Made by a program: the position numbers and the translations under genes
Shown here: positions 7,128 through 15,584 of the stretch, in pieces
How the letters are laid out: each line of letters starts with the position of its first letter
Position numbering within the stretch: the stretch's first letter is position 1
Assembly: GCF_024756235.1 (NCBI RefSeq)
Contig: NZ_JANUGY010000001.1
Coordinates: 124,001 to 188,000 of the forward strand
DNA from: Massilia kyonggiensis
GTDB taxonomy: Bacteria > Pseudomonadota > Gammaproteobacteria > Burkholderiales > Burkholderiaceae_D
Length of the DNA stretch: 64,000 nucleotides
Direction: 5' to 3'
Notes under the pieces: model-generated
The model's input: only the letters and a program-made list of their open reading frames with translations
The model's database searches: none
Told to the model about the DNA's origin: nothing

Positions 7128-9788
7128 ATGCAAAAAGATAAGACCAAACGAATTGGTCAAGCAGGAGACTTATCGAGAGGCATCAGACGCACCGCCCTGT
7201 GCGGCGCCCTGATGCTCGCCGCGGCAATGCCGGCCGCAGCACAGACCACCACATCCCCTGAAGCGCGATCGGATGCGGACGCCCGTGCCCGCACCCTGGT
7301 CGGGCAAATGACGCTGGACGAGAAGATCGACCAGTTGCTGAACGTCGCTCCCGCCCTGCCCCGCCTCGGCATCCCCGCCTATAACTGGTGGACCGAGTCG
7401 CTGCACGGCGCACTGGGACCGCTGCCCACCACGAACTTCCCCGAACCCATCGGTCTCGCCGCGACGTTCGACGCGCCGCTCGTGCACAAGGTCGCGTCCG
7501 CGATCAGCACGGAAGTGCGCGCGCTGCACACGCTGGGCCGCCAGACGGGCCACCTGGGCAGGATCGGCACGGGCCTCGACACGTGGTCGCCGAACATCAA
7601 CATCTTCCGCGATCCGCGCTGGGGCCGCGGCCAGGAAACCTATGGCGAGGACCCGTACCTGACGGCGCAGCTGGGCGTCGCGTTCATCCAGGGCATCCAG
7701 GGACCGAACCCGGACCTGCCGGACGTCGTCGCCACGCCGAAGCACTTCGCCGTGCACAGCGGACCGGAATCGACGCGCCACGTGGCCGACGTGTTCGTGT
7801 CGCGCCACGACCTCGAGGACACGTATCTGCCCGCCTTCCGCGCCGCCATCGTCGACGCGAAGGCCGGGTCGATCATGTGCGCCTACAACCGCATCAACGG
7901 CCAGCCGGCCTGCGGCAGCGACCTGCTGCTGAAGGAACACCTGCGCGGCGCTTGGGGCTTCAAGGGCTATGTCGTGTCCGACTGCGACGCCGTCACCGAC
8001 ATCGACGAGCACCACAAGTACGCACCCGATGCCGCCGCGGCGGCGGCCGTCGCGCTGAAGGCCGGCACGGACAACGAGTGCAACACGAAGACCCTGGGCG
8101 ACGCGAAGGGCCTGGGCGAACGCTACCGCGAAGCGTGGAAGCGCGGCCTGATCTCCATGAGCGACATCGACACGGCGCTCGTCCGCCTGTTCTCCGCGCG
8201 CTACCGCAACGGCGACCTGGCGGGCCTCGCACAGCGCAAGCCGAACCAGACGCCGGTGAATGCCATCGACACGCCCGCGCACCGCGACCTCGCGCTGCAG
8301 GCCGCAAACAAGAGCCTCGTGCTGCTGAAGAACGACGGCACGCTGCCTTTGAAGCCGGGCGTAAAAGTCGCCGTGATCGGCCCGCTGGCCGACGCGACGC
8401 GCGTCCTGCGCGGGAATTATTCGTCGACGCAGTCCGCGCCGCCGGTCTCCGTCGTCGACGGCCTGCGCCGCGTGCTGCCGCAGGCGCGCGTGACGCTCGT
8501 GCCGGCGGCCGCGTCGATCACGGACGGCGACCCGGTCCCGACCAGCGCGCTGCGCACGCCGGACGGCAAGCCTGGCCTGCGCGCCGAGTACATCAACGGA
8601 GGAGAAACGAAACCAGTCCTCGTCCGCACGGAACCGCGCCTGGAATCGCACGCGCTCCAGTTCAAGGACGTCGCGGACAAGCACAAGGTCGTGTGGACCG
8701 GCGCCCTCGTCGCGCCGGAATCGGGCATGTACCGCCTTGGCGTGACGGGCGTGACGGGCGAGCTGACGGTCGGCGGCAAGCCGGTCGTGCAGGCGTCCAC
8801 CTATTCGCAATGGGGCGAACCGCTGAAGCTCACCGACGTGCGCCTCGAAAAGGGCCAGCGCTATCCGCTGCGCTTCCAGGCCGAGACGGGATCCACGGGC
8901 GTGCCGGGCCTGTTCTGGAAGCGGATCTCGACGGCCCCCGAGCAGGACCTGCAGGCCGGCACAAAGGATGCCGACGTGATCGTCGCCGTCGTCGGCCTGA
9001 CGTCGGACCTGGAAGGCGAAGAGATGGCCATCAAGGTCGAGGGCTTCGCCGGCGGCGACAAGACGTCGCTGGACCTGCCGGCCGAGCAGCGCGCCCTGCT
9101 GGAGCGGGCAAAGGCGCTGGGCAAGCCACTCGTCGTCGTCGTGATGAACGGCAGCGCCATCGACCTGTCGTGGGCGAAGGACAATGCGGCCGCGATCCTG
9201 GAAGCGTGGTATCCGGGCCAATCCGGCGGCGCCGCCATCGCCGACGTGCTGACGGGCCGCACCGATCCAGGCGGACGCCTGCCCCTCACCTTCTACCGCA
9301 GCCTCGCCGACCTGCCGCCGTTCGACGATTACTCGATGCAGGGCCGCACCTACCGCTACTACGCGGGCACGCCCGTGTATCCGTTCGGCGCCGGTCTGTC
9401 GTACACGACGTTCGGCTATGCCCCGCTGCGCATCGAACCGGTGAACGGCGCGCCGGAGAACGGCATCGTCGTGACGACGGAAGTCGCCAACACGGGCAAG
9501 CGCGACGGCGACGAGGTGGCGCAGCTGTACCTGACGCCGCCCGCGTTCGAGGGTGCGCCGCGCCTCGCGTTGCGCGGCTTCCAGCGCGTGCCGCTGAAGG
9601 CCGGCGAGCGGCGCACGATCAGCTTTACCCTGTCGCCGCGCGACCTCAGTTTCGTCACGCGCGACGGCGTCCGCCAATTGACGCCCGGCCAGTACAAGCT
9701 GACCGTGGGCTCGGGCCAGCCGGGTACCGGCGTGGCGCAGCAGGACAGCACGCTGACGTTGAAGCAGACCGTCGTGCTGGCGCAATAA
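7128..9788 (+). CDS. GH3 beta-xylosidase/beta-glucosidase with PA14 insert
   Basis: This encodes 886 residues with an N-terminal export signal (about 1-39, a long basic region then ALCGALMLAAAMPAAAQ). The GH3 N-domain carries the conserved KHF (205-207), and the nucleophile Asp285 lies in YVVSDCDAV. The SDCD variant is typical of beta-xylosidase-like GH3 enzymes. A PA14 domain is inserted in the C-domain (about 480-630), and a fibronectin-III-like domain ends the protein. It should release xylose or glucose from oligosaccharides in the periplasm or outside the cell. The ATG at 7128 follows AAGG at 8 nt. The next gene, 19 bp downstream, encodes a secreted esterase-like hydrolase, so the pair looks like a hemicellulose-processing operon. 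Confidence 0.92.
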   Translation: MQKDKTKRIGQAGDLSRGIRRTALCGALMLAAAMPAAAQTTTSPEARSDADARARTLVGQMTLDEKIDQLLNVAPALPRLGIPAYNWWTESLHGALGPLPTTNFPEPIGLAATFDAPLVHKVASAISTEVRALHTLGRQTGHLGRIGTGLDTWSPNINIFRDPRWGRGQETYGEDPYLTAQLGVAFIQGIQGPNPDLPDVVATPKHFAVHSGPESTRHVADVFVSRHDLEDTYLPAFRAAIVDAKAGSIMCAYNRINGQPACGSDLLLKEHLRGAWGFKGYVVSDCDAVTDIDEHHKYAPDAAAAAAVALKAGTDNECNTKTLGDAKGLGERYREAWKRGLISMSDIDTALVRLFSARYRNGDLAGLAQRKPNQTPVNAIDTPAHRDLALQAANKSLVLLKNDGTLPLKPGVKVAVIGPLADATRVLRGNYSSTQSAPPVSVVDGLRRVLPQARVTLVPAAASITDGDPVPTSALRTPDGKPGLRAEYINGGETKPVLVRTEPRLESHALQFKDVADKHKVVWTGALVAPESGMYRLGVTGVTGELTVGGKPVVQASTYSQWGEPLKLTDVRLEKGQRYPLRFQAETGSTGVPGLFWKRISTAPEQDLQAGTKDADVIVAVVGLTSDLEGEEMAIKVEGFAGGDKTSLDLPAEQRALLERAKALGKPLVVVVMNGSAIDLSWAKDNAAAILEAWYPGQSGGAAIADVLTGRTDPGGRLPLTFYRSLADLPPFDDYSMQGRTYRYYAGTPVYPFGAGLSYTTFGYAPLRIEPVNGAPENGIVVTTEVANTGKRDGDEVAQLYLTPPAFEGAPRLALRGFQRVPLKAGERRTISFTLSPRDLSFVTRDGVRQLTPGQYKLTVGSGQPGTGVAQQDSTLTLKQTVVLAQ

Positions 9789-9807
9789 CCATAACAAAGG
9801 AGACTAC

Positions 9808-10728
9808 ATGATGAAGACCAGACTGTTGATTGCCACCGTCATCGCCTACGCGCTTGCGGCACCCGTCCACGCGCAGAACGACAAGATGACGCCCATCGCG
9901 GCGCCCGCGCAACCGGACGCCATCGTGCTGAACACGGGCCCGCTGCCGGGTGCCAAGGCGCAGGAGAGCTGGCACAGCCAGTACGGCAGCGTCTTCGCGC
10001 GCAACGTCACGGTCGCGACGCTGACGCCGTTCCTGCCCGATCCCGCGAAGGCGACGGGCGCCGCCGTGATCGTCGCGCCGGGCGGCGGCTTCCGGACGCT
10101 GTCGATGAACAACGAGGGCTGGGACGTGGCGAAGGCGCTGGCCGACAAGGGCGTCGCCGCGTTCGTGCTGAAGTACCGCCTGAACCAGACGCCGCAGGAC
10201 ATGGGTGCGTTCGCGGACGAGATGACGAAGATGTTCTCGGGTGCCGCACGTCCGAACCGTCCGCCGACGGACAACCCGGCCGTCACGCTGGCGCCGCAGA
10301 TCGCCGACGCGCGCGCCGCGTTCGCGCTCGTGCGTGCGCGGGCGGGCACGTGGCACGTGGACCCGGACCGCATCGGCATGCTGGGCTTTTCCGCCGGCGC
10401 GATGCTGACGATGGCGACGACGCTGTACGGCCAGGACGCGAAGCCCGCGTTCATCGGCGACATCTACGGCCCGCTCGCCGCCGTCAAGGTGCCGGCCGAT
10501 GCGCCGCCGCTGTTCATCGGGCTGGCGGCGGACGATCCGCTGTTCGGCAACGCCGGCTTCGGCCTCGTCGACAGCTGGCGTGCGGCCAAGCGGCCCGTCG
10601 AATTCCACCTGTTCGAACAGGGCGGACACGGGTTCGGCATGTACCAGAAGACGACCACCAGCACCGGGTGGTTCGATGCGTTCTCGCGCTGGCTGGGGAT
10701 GCACGGCTACCTGAAGCCGAAGGCGTAA
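9808..10728 (+). CDS. Secreted alpha/beta hydrolase, acetyl-xylan-esterase-like
   Basis: This encodes 306 residues with a signal peptide ending at AAPVHAQ (about residue 22). The alpha/beta-hydrolase core has an oxyanion-type APGGGF motif, the nucleophile elbow GFSAGA, an acid in LAADDPLF, and the catalytic His in EQGGHGFGMY. This BD-FAE/acetyl-esterase arrangement is common among secreted sugar esterases. AGGAG lies 5 nt before the ATG at 9808. It directly follows the GH3 gene, and a strong terminator closes the unit, so removal of acetyl groups from xylo-oligosaccharides is the favoured role. The exact ester substrate is inference. Confidence 0.87.
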   Translation: MMKTRLLIATVIAYALAAPVHAQNDKMTPIAAPAQPDAIVLNTGPLPGAKAQESWHSQYGSVFARNVTVATLTPFLPDPAKATGAAVIVAPGGGFRTLSMNNEGWDVAKALADKGVAAFVLKYRLNQTPQDMGAFADEMTKMFSGAARPNRPPTDNPAVTLAPQIADARAAFALVRARAGTWHVDPDRIGMLGFSAGAMLTMATTLYGQDAKPAFIGDIYGPLAAVKVPADAPPLFIGLAADDPLFGNAGFGLVDSWRAAKRPVEFHLFEQGGHGFGMYQKTTTSTGWFDAFSRWLGMHGYLKPKA

Positions 10729-10732
10729 TGCA

Positions 10733-10765
10733 AACGGGGCTGCATCGCGCAGCCCCGTTTTTTTT
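10733..10765 (+). terminator. Rho-independent terminator after GH3-esterase operon
   Basis: A perfect 11-bp stem (AACGGGGCTGC / GCAGCCCCGTT) with a 5-nt loop is followed by a run of T up to 10765. It lies 5 bp after the esterase stop codon. The stop codon of the convergent FKBP gene is within the T run, so the element may also act from the other side. Confidence 0.93.
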
Positions 10766-11213
10766 ATTGCACCGCCGTCAGCGCCACATCGAACACGAGT
10801 CCCGCATTCGGCGGAATCGCCCCCTTCCCGCTCGCGCCGTAGCCCAGGCTGGACGGAATCAGCAACGTGCGCTTGCCGCCCACCTTCATGCCCGCCACGC
10901 CCTTGTCGAAGCCGGCGATCACCTGCCCCTGCCCGAGCACGAACGAGAACGAGCCGCTGTCGAACTGCGTACCCTTGTGGTCCGCCGCGGTGTCGCTGTA
11001 CAGCCAGCCCGTATAGGTCACGGTCGCGGTCTTGCCGGTCGTGGCTTCGGTACCGGTGCCCGGCACGACGTCCGTCGCGCTGAACTGGGCCGGGTTGGCC
11101 ACGACAGTGGCGCTTGACGACGAACCGCCGCCACCGCCGCCGCCGCAACCGGCGAGGCTCAGGACAGCGACAAGGAGGGCGGCGCAGACGCCAAACGAAG
11201 GCTTCAGTTTCAT
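10764..11213 (-). CDS. FKBP-type peptidyl-prolyl isomerase lipoprotein
   Basis: This encodes 149 residues. The N terminus is a lipoprotein signal with lipobox LAGC, then a glycine-serine linker, then one FKBP domain (about 60-149). Its hallmarks are GKTATVTYTGWLYSD, FDSGSFSFVLGQGQVIAGFD, GMKVGGKRTLLIPSSLGYG and the terminal LVFDVALTAV. It probably speeds prolyl isomerisation during folding of periplasmic or outer-membrane proteins while anchored to a membrane. The ATG at 11213 is used because upstream codons in the open frame are not protein-like. It is divergent from the HDOD gene. Confidence 0.92.
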   Translation of the reverse strand: MKLKPSFGVCAALLVAVLSLAGCGGGGGGGSSSSATVVANPAQFSATDVVPGTGTEATTGKTATVTYTGWLYSDTAADHKGTQFDSGSFSFVLGQGQVIAGFDKGVAGMKVGGKRTLLIPSSLGYGASGKGAIPPNAGLVFDVALTAVQ

Positions 11214-11366
11214 GGATTTCCCGGTTATGACAACTTCAAGGTTGACGATCTGAGCAGGCGCATTCGCAACACATTGCCCGTCAATACAAAATAATTCGCG
11301 AAGGCAATTATATCGCGGCGTACACTGAATCGGTCGCGTCGGATCGACGACGCCGGATGACGAAAG

Positions 11367-12173
11367 ATGCCCATGATCAGCCTCACGAATTTTTTTGCAG
11401 ACGTCAAACTGCCCACGATTTCCGCAGTCGCGCACGCCCTGATTGAAACGCTCGACGACGACGACGCGTCCGCCAAGAAGGTGGCGGCGATCATCGCGCG
11501 CGACCCGGCCCTGACGGCCAAGCTGCTGCGCCTGGCGAACAGCGCCCGCTTCGGTTCGCGCCGCAACGTCAGCTCGCTCGACGACGCGATCTCCCTTGCG
11601 GGCATGGCCCACATCCGCACGCTGGCGCTGGCCACGTGCTTTTCCGACGCCTTCCCGTCCCTGCCCGGCCTGGATTCCGACGAATTCTGGAAAAGCAGCA
11701 TGGCCTGCGCCGGGTACGCGAAATGGCTGGCGGGCGGTATCGGCGTCGACGGCAGCGAAGCCTGGCTGGCCGGCATGATGCTGCGCCTGGGCGAACTGCT
11801 GATCTACCAGGTGGCCCCGACGACGTTCGCCGAGATCGAACAACTGCCGCACCTGCCGGGCGGCCGCTGGGAACGCGAGCAGCGCCTGCTGGGCCTGTCG
11901 GAAGGCCAGATCACGGCCGAACTGGGCCGCCGCTGGAACTTCCCCGACAAGATCGTGCGCGCGCTGGAGAACTCGTCCGACCCGATGGCAGCGCACCCGT
12001 TCTGCCAGCTGGGCGGCATCATCCACCTGGCCAGCCTGCTGGCCGACACGCCCAGCGACGACCCGGCGATCCTCGACACCCTGCCGGCCGAAGTGGTCGA
12101 CACGCTGCGCCTGTCGCGCGAGTGGATGACGGTGCGCTTCCCGTCGCACGCATCGTTCTCCGCCGAGCCCTGA
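11367..12173 (+). CDS. HDOD-domain signalling protein
   Basis: This encodes about 268 residues, nearly all one HDOD domain: an all-helical HD-related domain lacking the catalytic metal-binding HD pair. It opens with KLPTISAVAHALIETLDDDD and has the family core RDPALTAKLLRLANSA, then a helix starting SLDDAISLAGM. HDOD proteins act as signal-output or scaffold modules in bacterial signalling, often linked to chemotaxis, motility or c-di-GMP. No other domain is fused, so its partner must act in trans. Two ATG codons (11367, 11373) are possible. It is separated by about 40 bp from the yjbQ-like gene. Confidence 0.88.
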   Translation: MPMISLTNFFADVKLPTISAVAHALIETLDDDDASAKKVAAIIARDPALTAKLLRLANSARFGSRRNVSSLDDAISLAGMAHIRTLALATCFSDAFPSLPGLDSDEFWKSSMACAGYAKWLAGGIGVDGSEAWLAGMMLRLGELLIYQVAPTTFAEIEQLPHLPGGRWEREQRLLGLSEGQITAELGRRWNFPDKIVRALENSSDPMAAHPFCQLGGIIHLASLLADTPSDDPAILDTLPAEVVDTLRLSREWMTVRFPSHASFSAEP

Positions 12174-12212
12174 ACGATCGTGTAGCATGGTCGGACCTGC
12201 AAGGAGCCGACC

Positions 12213-12635
12213 ATGTCCTACCAGTCCACCCTCGAATTCAACACGTTCGGCCGCGGCAGTCGCGACATTACCGCGGCCGTCGCCGACGTCGTCGCCCGCT
12301 CGGGCATCCGCTGCGGCCTCGCGCACGTGTTCGTCCAGCACACGAGCTGTTCGCTACTGATCACGGAAAACGCCGATCCGGACGTGCGGCACGACCTGGA
12401 GACCATCATCCGGCGGCTCGTGCCGGATGGCGATCCGGCCTACCGCCACGATACCGAAGGGCCGGACGACATGGCGGCGCATGGGCGGGCGATGCTGACG
12501 TCCACGTTCGTCACCGTGCCGGTCGGCGACGGGCGGCTGATGCTCGGAACGTGGCAGGGGATGTATTTGTGGGAGCATCGGGTGGGGGAGCATCGGCGCA
12601 AGGTGGTTGTCACGGTGATGGGTGACGCAGCATGA
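12213..12635 (+). CDS. YjbQ-family protein (UPF0047)
   Basis: This encodes 140 residues, a full-length YjbQ/UPF0047 protein. The signature HTSCSLLITENADPDVRHDL (about residues 48-67) carries conserved His and Asp residues, and a second His/Glu cluster occurs near GTWQGMYLWEHR. Some family members have weak thiamine-phosphate synthase activity in E. coli complementation, which gives the common name secondary thiamine-phosphate synthase; the true role is unsettled. A good Shine-Dalgarno (AAGGAG) precedes the ATG. It overlaps the next gene by ATGA, so the two are translationally coupled. Confidence 0.92.
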   Translation: MSYQSTLEFNTFGRGSRDITAAVADVVARSGIRCGLAHVFVQHTSCSLLITENADPDVRHDLETIIRRLVPDGDPAYRHDTEGPDDMAAHGRAMLTSTFVTVPVGDGRLMLGTWQGMYLWEHRVGEHRRKVVVTVMGDAA

Positions 12636-13135
12636 CCATGACATCCAGCCTCACGCGCTTCGGTGCGATCGTGCTCTGTGCATCGCTGGCAGCCCCCGCT
12701 GTCGCCTCCGATGACACCGCCCCGGCCGCGATCGCCGACCAGTTCGTCGCCGCACTCCGGCATCACCGCTTCAAGGACGCCGCCGCCCTCTTTGCGCCGG
12801 AAGCAACGCGCGATACCGCGGCGACGGCACTGACCCTGAAGCGAATCGATGACCGTGTCGGCGGTTTCTCGACAATGCATTCGACCACAAAACCACCGAA
12901 CGGACGCACGATCAGGCTGGAAGTACCGGCCCGTAAGAACGTCCCGTTCACGGTCCGGAAGTTCGTCCAGGTCCGGTACGTATCCACCGCGAGCGACGGT
13001 ACGCCCGTGTTCTACGAAGTCGACCTGACCGGCGAAAGCAAGCCGCAGGTCTTGTCGTTCGCGCTGCATTTACCGGCAGCGGATGCGCAATCCACGAAAC
13101 GCGCGGAACGGCTCGTCAGCGCCCTCGCCCGTTAG
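12632..13135 (+). CDS. Secreted hypothetical protein
   Basis: This encodes 167 residues with a signal peptide ending around AAPAVASDD (residue 24). The mature part begins with a helical AIADQFVAALRHHRFKDAAALF segment, resembling the first helix of NTF2-like or DUF4019-type small periplasmic proteins. It continues with predicted beta strands (FVQVRYVSTASDGTPVFYEV). I do not recognise a family with certainty. The ATGA overlap with yjbQ implies shared expression. Its stop overlaps the stop of the convergent Nudix-like gene. Confidence 0.75.
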   Translation: MTMTSSLTRFGAIVLCASLAAPAVASDDTAPAAIADQFVAALRHHRFKDAAALFAPEATRDTAATALTLKRIDDRVGGFSTMHSTTKPPNGRTIRLEVPARKNVPFTVRKFVQVRYVSTASDGTPVFYEVDLTGESKPQVLSFALHLPAADAQSTKRAERLVSALAR

Positions 13136-13674
13136 TCCTCGAACCGCAACGGGTCGAACGTATCGACCAGACCGTGCAGGCCCTTGTACAGATCGGCCAT
13201 GGCGCGCACGTCGCTGCCCGACCTGTCGAGCAGATGCGCCAGGGCCGGCGACAACGGCTGGGGCAACTGGTCCAGGTCGCACCATTGATACCCTGCGCAG
13301 CCATCGCCGATGCGCGGTGCGAACTCCTGGGGTGCGACGGCGACGTAGTTGTGCTGCACGAAGAACCGCGCATCGAAGAACGGCGTCAACCGGCTCAACG
13401 CGAGGTCGCCGTCATACGCGCAGCGCTCGACGATCGTGTTGATCGCGACCTGCAACGGCGACTGTCCGGCAAGGACGTCCGCCGTCCAGGTGGCCCACTC
13501 GAGCCCCACGCCGTCCACGCCGGCGCACTGCCGGACGAGCACGCGTCCGGTGTCCTCGGCCAGGACGATCGCGCACGCGGAAACGCCCTGCCAGCGCCCA
13601 CGTGCCGGCACGACCCAGCTCGGACGCCTGACGAGGTCGAAGCGCGCCCCCGACGTGTCTTGGAAAATCGCCAT
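13132..13674 (-). CDS. Nudix-like protein with degenerate Nudix box
   Basis: This encodes 180 residues. The order of elements resembles a Nudix hydrolase: a strand-rich N terminus (GVSACAIVLAEDTGRVLVRQ), then GQSPLQVAINTIVERCAYDG where the Nudix box should lie, then FFVQHNYVAVAP. The catalytic REUXEE glutamates are not present, as the equivalent segment reads NTIVERC. It may be an inactive or altered-substrate Nudix fold. The ATG at 13674 is chosen because GAGG lies 5 nt upstream; a GTG at 13707 is the alternative. Convergent with the secreted hypothetical gene, with stops overlapping by four bases. Confidence 0.7.
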   Translation of the reverse strand: MAIFQDTSGARFDLVRRPSWVVPARGRWQGVSACAIVLAEDTGRVLVRQCAGVDGVGLEWATWTADVLAGQSPLQVAINTIVERCAYDGDLALSRLTPFFDARFFVQHNYVAVAPQEFAPRIGDGCAGYQWCDLDQLPQPLSPALAHLLDRSGSDVRAMADLYKGLHGLVDTFDPLRFED

Positions 13675-13955
13675 CTTTACCTCGCCTTGGCTGTCCAGCA
13701 ACGACACGCACGAGGTCCGTCTGCACTTGCTTGCGGTACGTCTCGGTTCATTGTTAACTGGTATTGCTTAACATTATTTCAACGTAGGACCACTCCTACA
13801 CAATGTTAATCATCCATGAGTTCGGTTTAACGGTCGAGCGATTTCGGCGGCAAGTGCAGTTTCCCAACAGATCATTTTGTAACGGTTGCGGCCCTGCAAC
13901 AAAACGGGGTGTCCGCGACAGGACGTGCCGCGCTCCACTCCGGTATCATGCGAGG
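13675..13955. promoter_or_regulatory. 281-bp divergent gap upstream of udk
   Basis: The gap separates the leftward Nudix-like gene from the rightward udk. It holds the nested inverted repeat at 13768-13809, annotated separately. No protein-like ORF is visible; the open frame running into udk from 13803 lacks coding character before 13956. Confidence 0.5.
13768..13809. repeat. Nested inverted repeat (two concentric palindromes)
   Basis: The outer arms TTAACATT (13768-13775) and AATGTTAA (13802-13809) enclose inner arms GTAGGA (13784-13789) and TCCTAC (13794-13799), which have a 4-base loop CCAC. All arm pairs are perfect. There is no T tract after the structure, so it is not a classical terminator. 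An operator for a dimeric or tetrameric regulator, or a cruciform element, is more likely. Confidence 0.5.
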
Positions 13956-14597
13956 ATGAAAGCAATCCCTACCCTACCGTTCGTTATTGGCGTCGCCGGC
14001 GGCAGCGGCAGCGGCAAGTCGACGGTGACCCAGCAGGTGCTGGCGTCGTTCGGCACCGAGATGGTCTCGGTCGTGATGCAGGACGATTACTACCGCGACC
14101 AGTCCGACCTGTCCCCGGAAGTCCGCCGCAAGCAGAATTACGACCACCCGCAGGCCTTCGACTGGCCGCTGCTGGTCCGGCACGTCCAGGCGCTGCGCAA
14201 TGGCGAAGCGATCGACATGCCGGAGTACGACTTCACGATCGACAACCGCTCCACGAAAACCATTCCGGTCAAACCGGCCCCGGTCATCGTGATCGAGGGC
14301 CTGTTCGCGTTGTACGACGCGGACCTGCGCGACATGATGTCGCTGAAGATCTTCGTCGACACGGCCGCCGACGTCCGCTTCATCCGCCGCATGCAGCGCG
14401 ATATCGCGGAACGCGGCCGCACGACGGAAAGCATCGTCAACCAGTACCTGGAAACGGTCCGCCCGATGCACAAGCAGTTCATCGAGCCGACCAAGCGCTA
14501 CGCCGACGTCATCCTGCCCCACGGCGCGAACGACCCGGCGGTCGACGTCATCACCACCAAGGTGGCGAGCGTCATCGGCAAGTTGAAGCAGTCGTGA
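13956..14597 (+). CDS. udk: Uridine kinase
   Basis: This encodes 213 residues, the normal size of bacterial uridine kinase. It phosphorylates uridine and cytidine to UMP and CMP in cytoplasmic pyrimidine salvage. The P-loop GGSGSGKST spans residues 15-23. Downstream are DDYYRDQSDL, YDHPQAFDWPL, the substrate region YDFTIDNRS, and the lid segment RFIRRMQRDIAERGRT. The ATG at 13956 has a GAGG directly in front of it, while the longer open frame from 13803 encodes nothing family-like. Its last 26 bp overlap the end of the convergent DMT transporter gene. Confidence 0.97.
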   Translation: MKAIPTLPFVIGVAGGSGSGKSTVTQQVLASFGTEMVSVVMQDDYYRDQSDLSPEVRRKQNYDHPQAFDWPLLVRHVQALRNGEAIDMPEYDFTIDNRSTKTIPVKPAPVIVIEGLFALYDADLRDMMSLKIFVDTAADVRFIRRMQRDIAERGRTTESIVNQYLETVRPMHKQFIEPTKRYADVILPHGANDPAVDVITTKVASVIGKLKQS

Positions 14598-15483
14598 TCG
14601 CTGGCGCGGCGGTGGCGGCCGGCTTCCTGAACGCGAGCAGGTTGCCGCCGAGGACCAGCGCGACGCCGCCGAAAGCCGGCAGCGTCCAGTGATATCCCTC
14701 CAGCACGGTCGACACGCTCAGCGCCACGACGGGAAACAGCACCGTCGAGTAGGCCGCGCGATCGGGACCGATGCGGCCGACCAGCACCAGGTACGCCGTG
14801 AACGCGATGACGGAACCGGGAACGGCGAGGTAGAACAGCGCGCCCAGGTAGCGCGGGCTCGTATCCAGCGTGAACGGCATGCCCAGCAGCCAGGCGCCGC
14901 AGCCCACGATGGTCGAGCCGATCAGCATGGCCCACGTGTTGGTCAGCAGCGGCGTCAGGCCGAGCGCCTGCATGCGGCTCGACAGCAGGTTCCCCGTCGA
15001 AAAGCACACGGTGCCCAACAGCGACAGGCCCAGGCCCAGCAGCATGCCGTGGTCGTTCCAGTGGCCCTGCATCTGCGGCAGGAACAGCAGCGCGATGCCG
15101 GACAGGCCGAGCAGGGATCCGACCAGCACCTGGCGCCGGATCGGACGCCCCATGAACAGGCGCAGGTTGACCGCGTTCCAGATCGGGGCCGTCGAAAAGA
15201 CCACGGCCACGAGGCCGCTGGGGACCCACTGGCTGGCGTAATAAAAGCACAGGAAATTACAGCAGAACAGGGCAACGCCCTGGGCCAGCAGATAGCGCCA
15301 CGCCTGGCGCGGCGGCCACGCGGGGCGGCGCGTGGCGAGCAGGAACAGGAACAGCACGGCGGCGGCGATCCAGAAACGGTAGGCGATCGACACCGGCGCC
15401 GGGACGACGCCGAGCTGGAACTTGATCGCGATCCAGGTGGTGCCCCAGATGACGACGGTGAGCAGGTAGAGAAAGATATTCAT
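14572..15483 (-). CDS. EamA/DMT-family transporter
   Basis: This encodes 303 residues with about ten hydrophobic segments in two EamA repeats. It opens with the family-typical LLTVVIWGTTWIAIKFQLG (first TM), and the second repeat starts near residue 150. DMT/EamA carriers usually export amino acids or other metabolites across the inner membrane. The end overlaps udk by 26 bp on the opposite strand. The start is 101 bp from the divergent AraC-family gene, which probably regulates it. The substrate cannot be deduced. Confidence 0.93.
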   Translation of the reverse strand: MNIFLYLLTVVIWGTTWIAIKFQLGVVPAPVSIAYRFWIAAAVLFLFLLATRRPAWPPRQAWRYLLAQGVALFCCNFLCFYYASQWVPSGLVAVVFSTAPIWNAVNLRLFMGRPIRRQVLVGSLLGLSGIALLFLPQMQGHWNDHGMLLGLGLSLLGTVCFSTGNLLSSRMQALGLTPLLTNTWAMLIGSTIVGCGAWLLGMPFTLDTSPRYLGALFYLAVPGSVIAFTAYLVLVGRIGPDRAAYSTVLFPVVALSVSTVLEGYHWTLPAFGGVALVLGGNLLAFRKPAATAAPAITTASTCR

Positions 15484-15584
15484 GCTGCCATGATGGATGC
15501 GGTCGGCGTCCCCGACTTGTCTGGTCTTGCGCTTTTCCGCGGCCCTGTCGGTACGGCCCGCGGAAGAATGCTAGACTTTTTCGC

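Noticed and set aside
4722..9797. Long frames opposite the GGDEF gene (plus strand) and the GH3 gene (minus strand)
   Set aside because: Both are mirror frames of well-supported genes with no recognisable motif.
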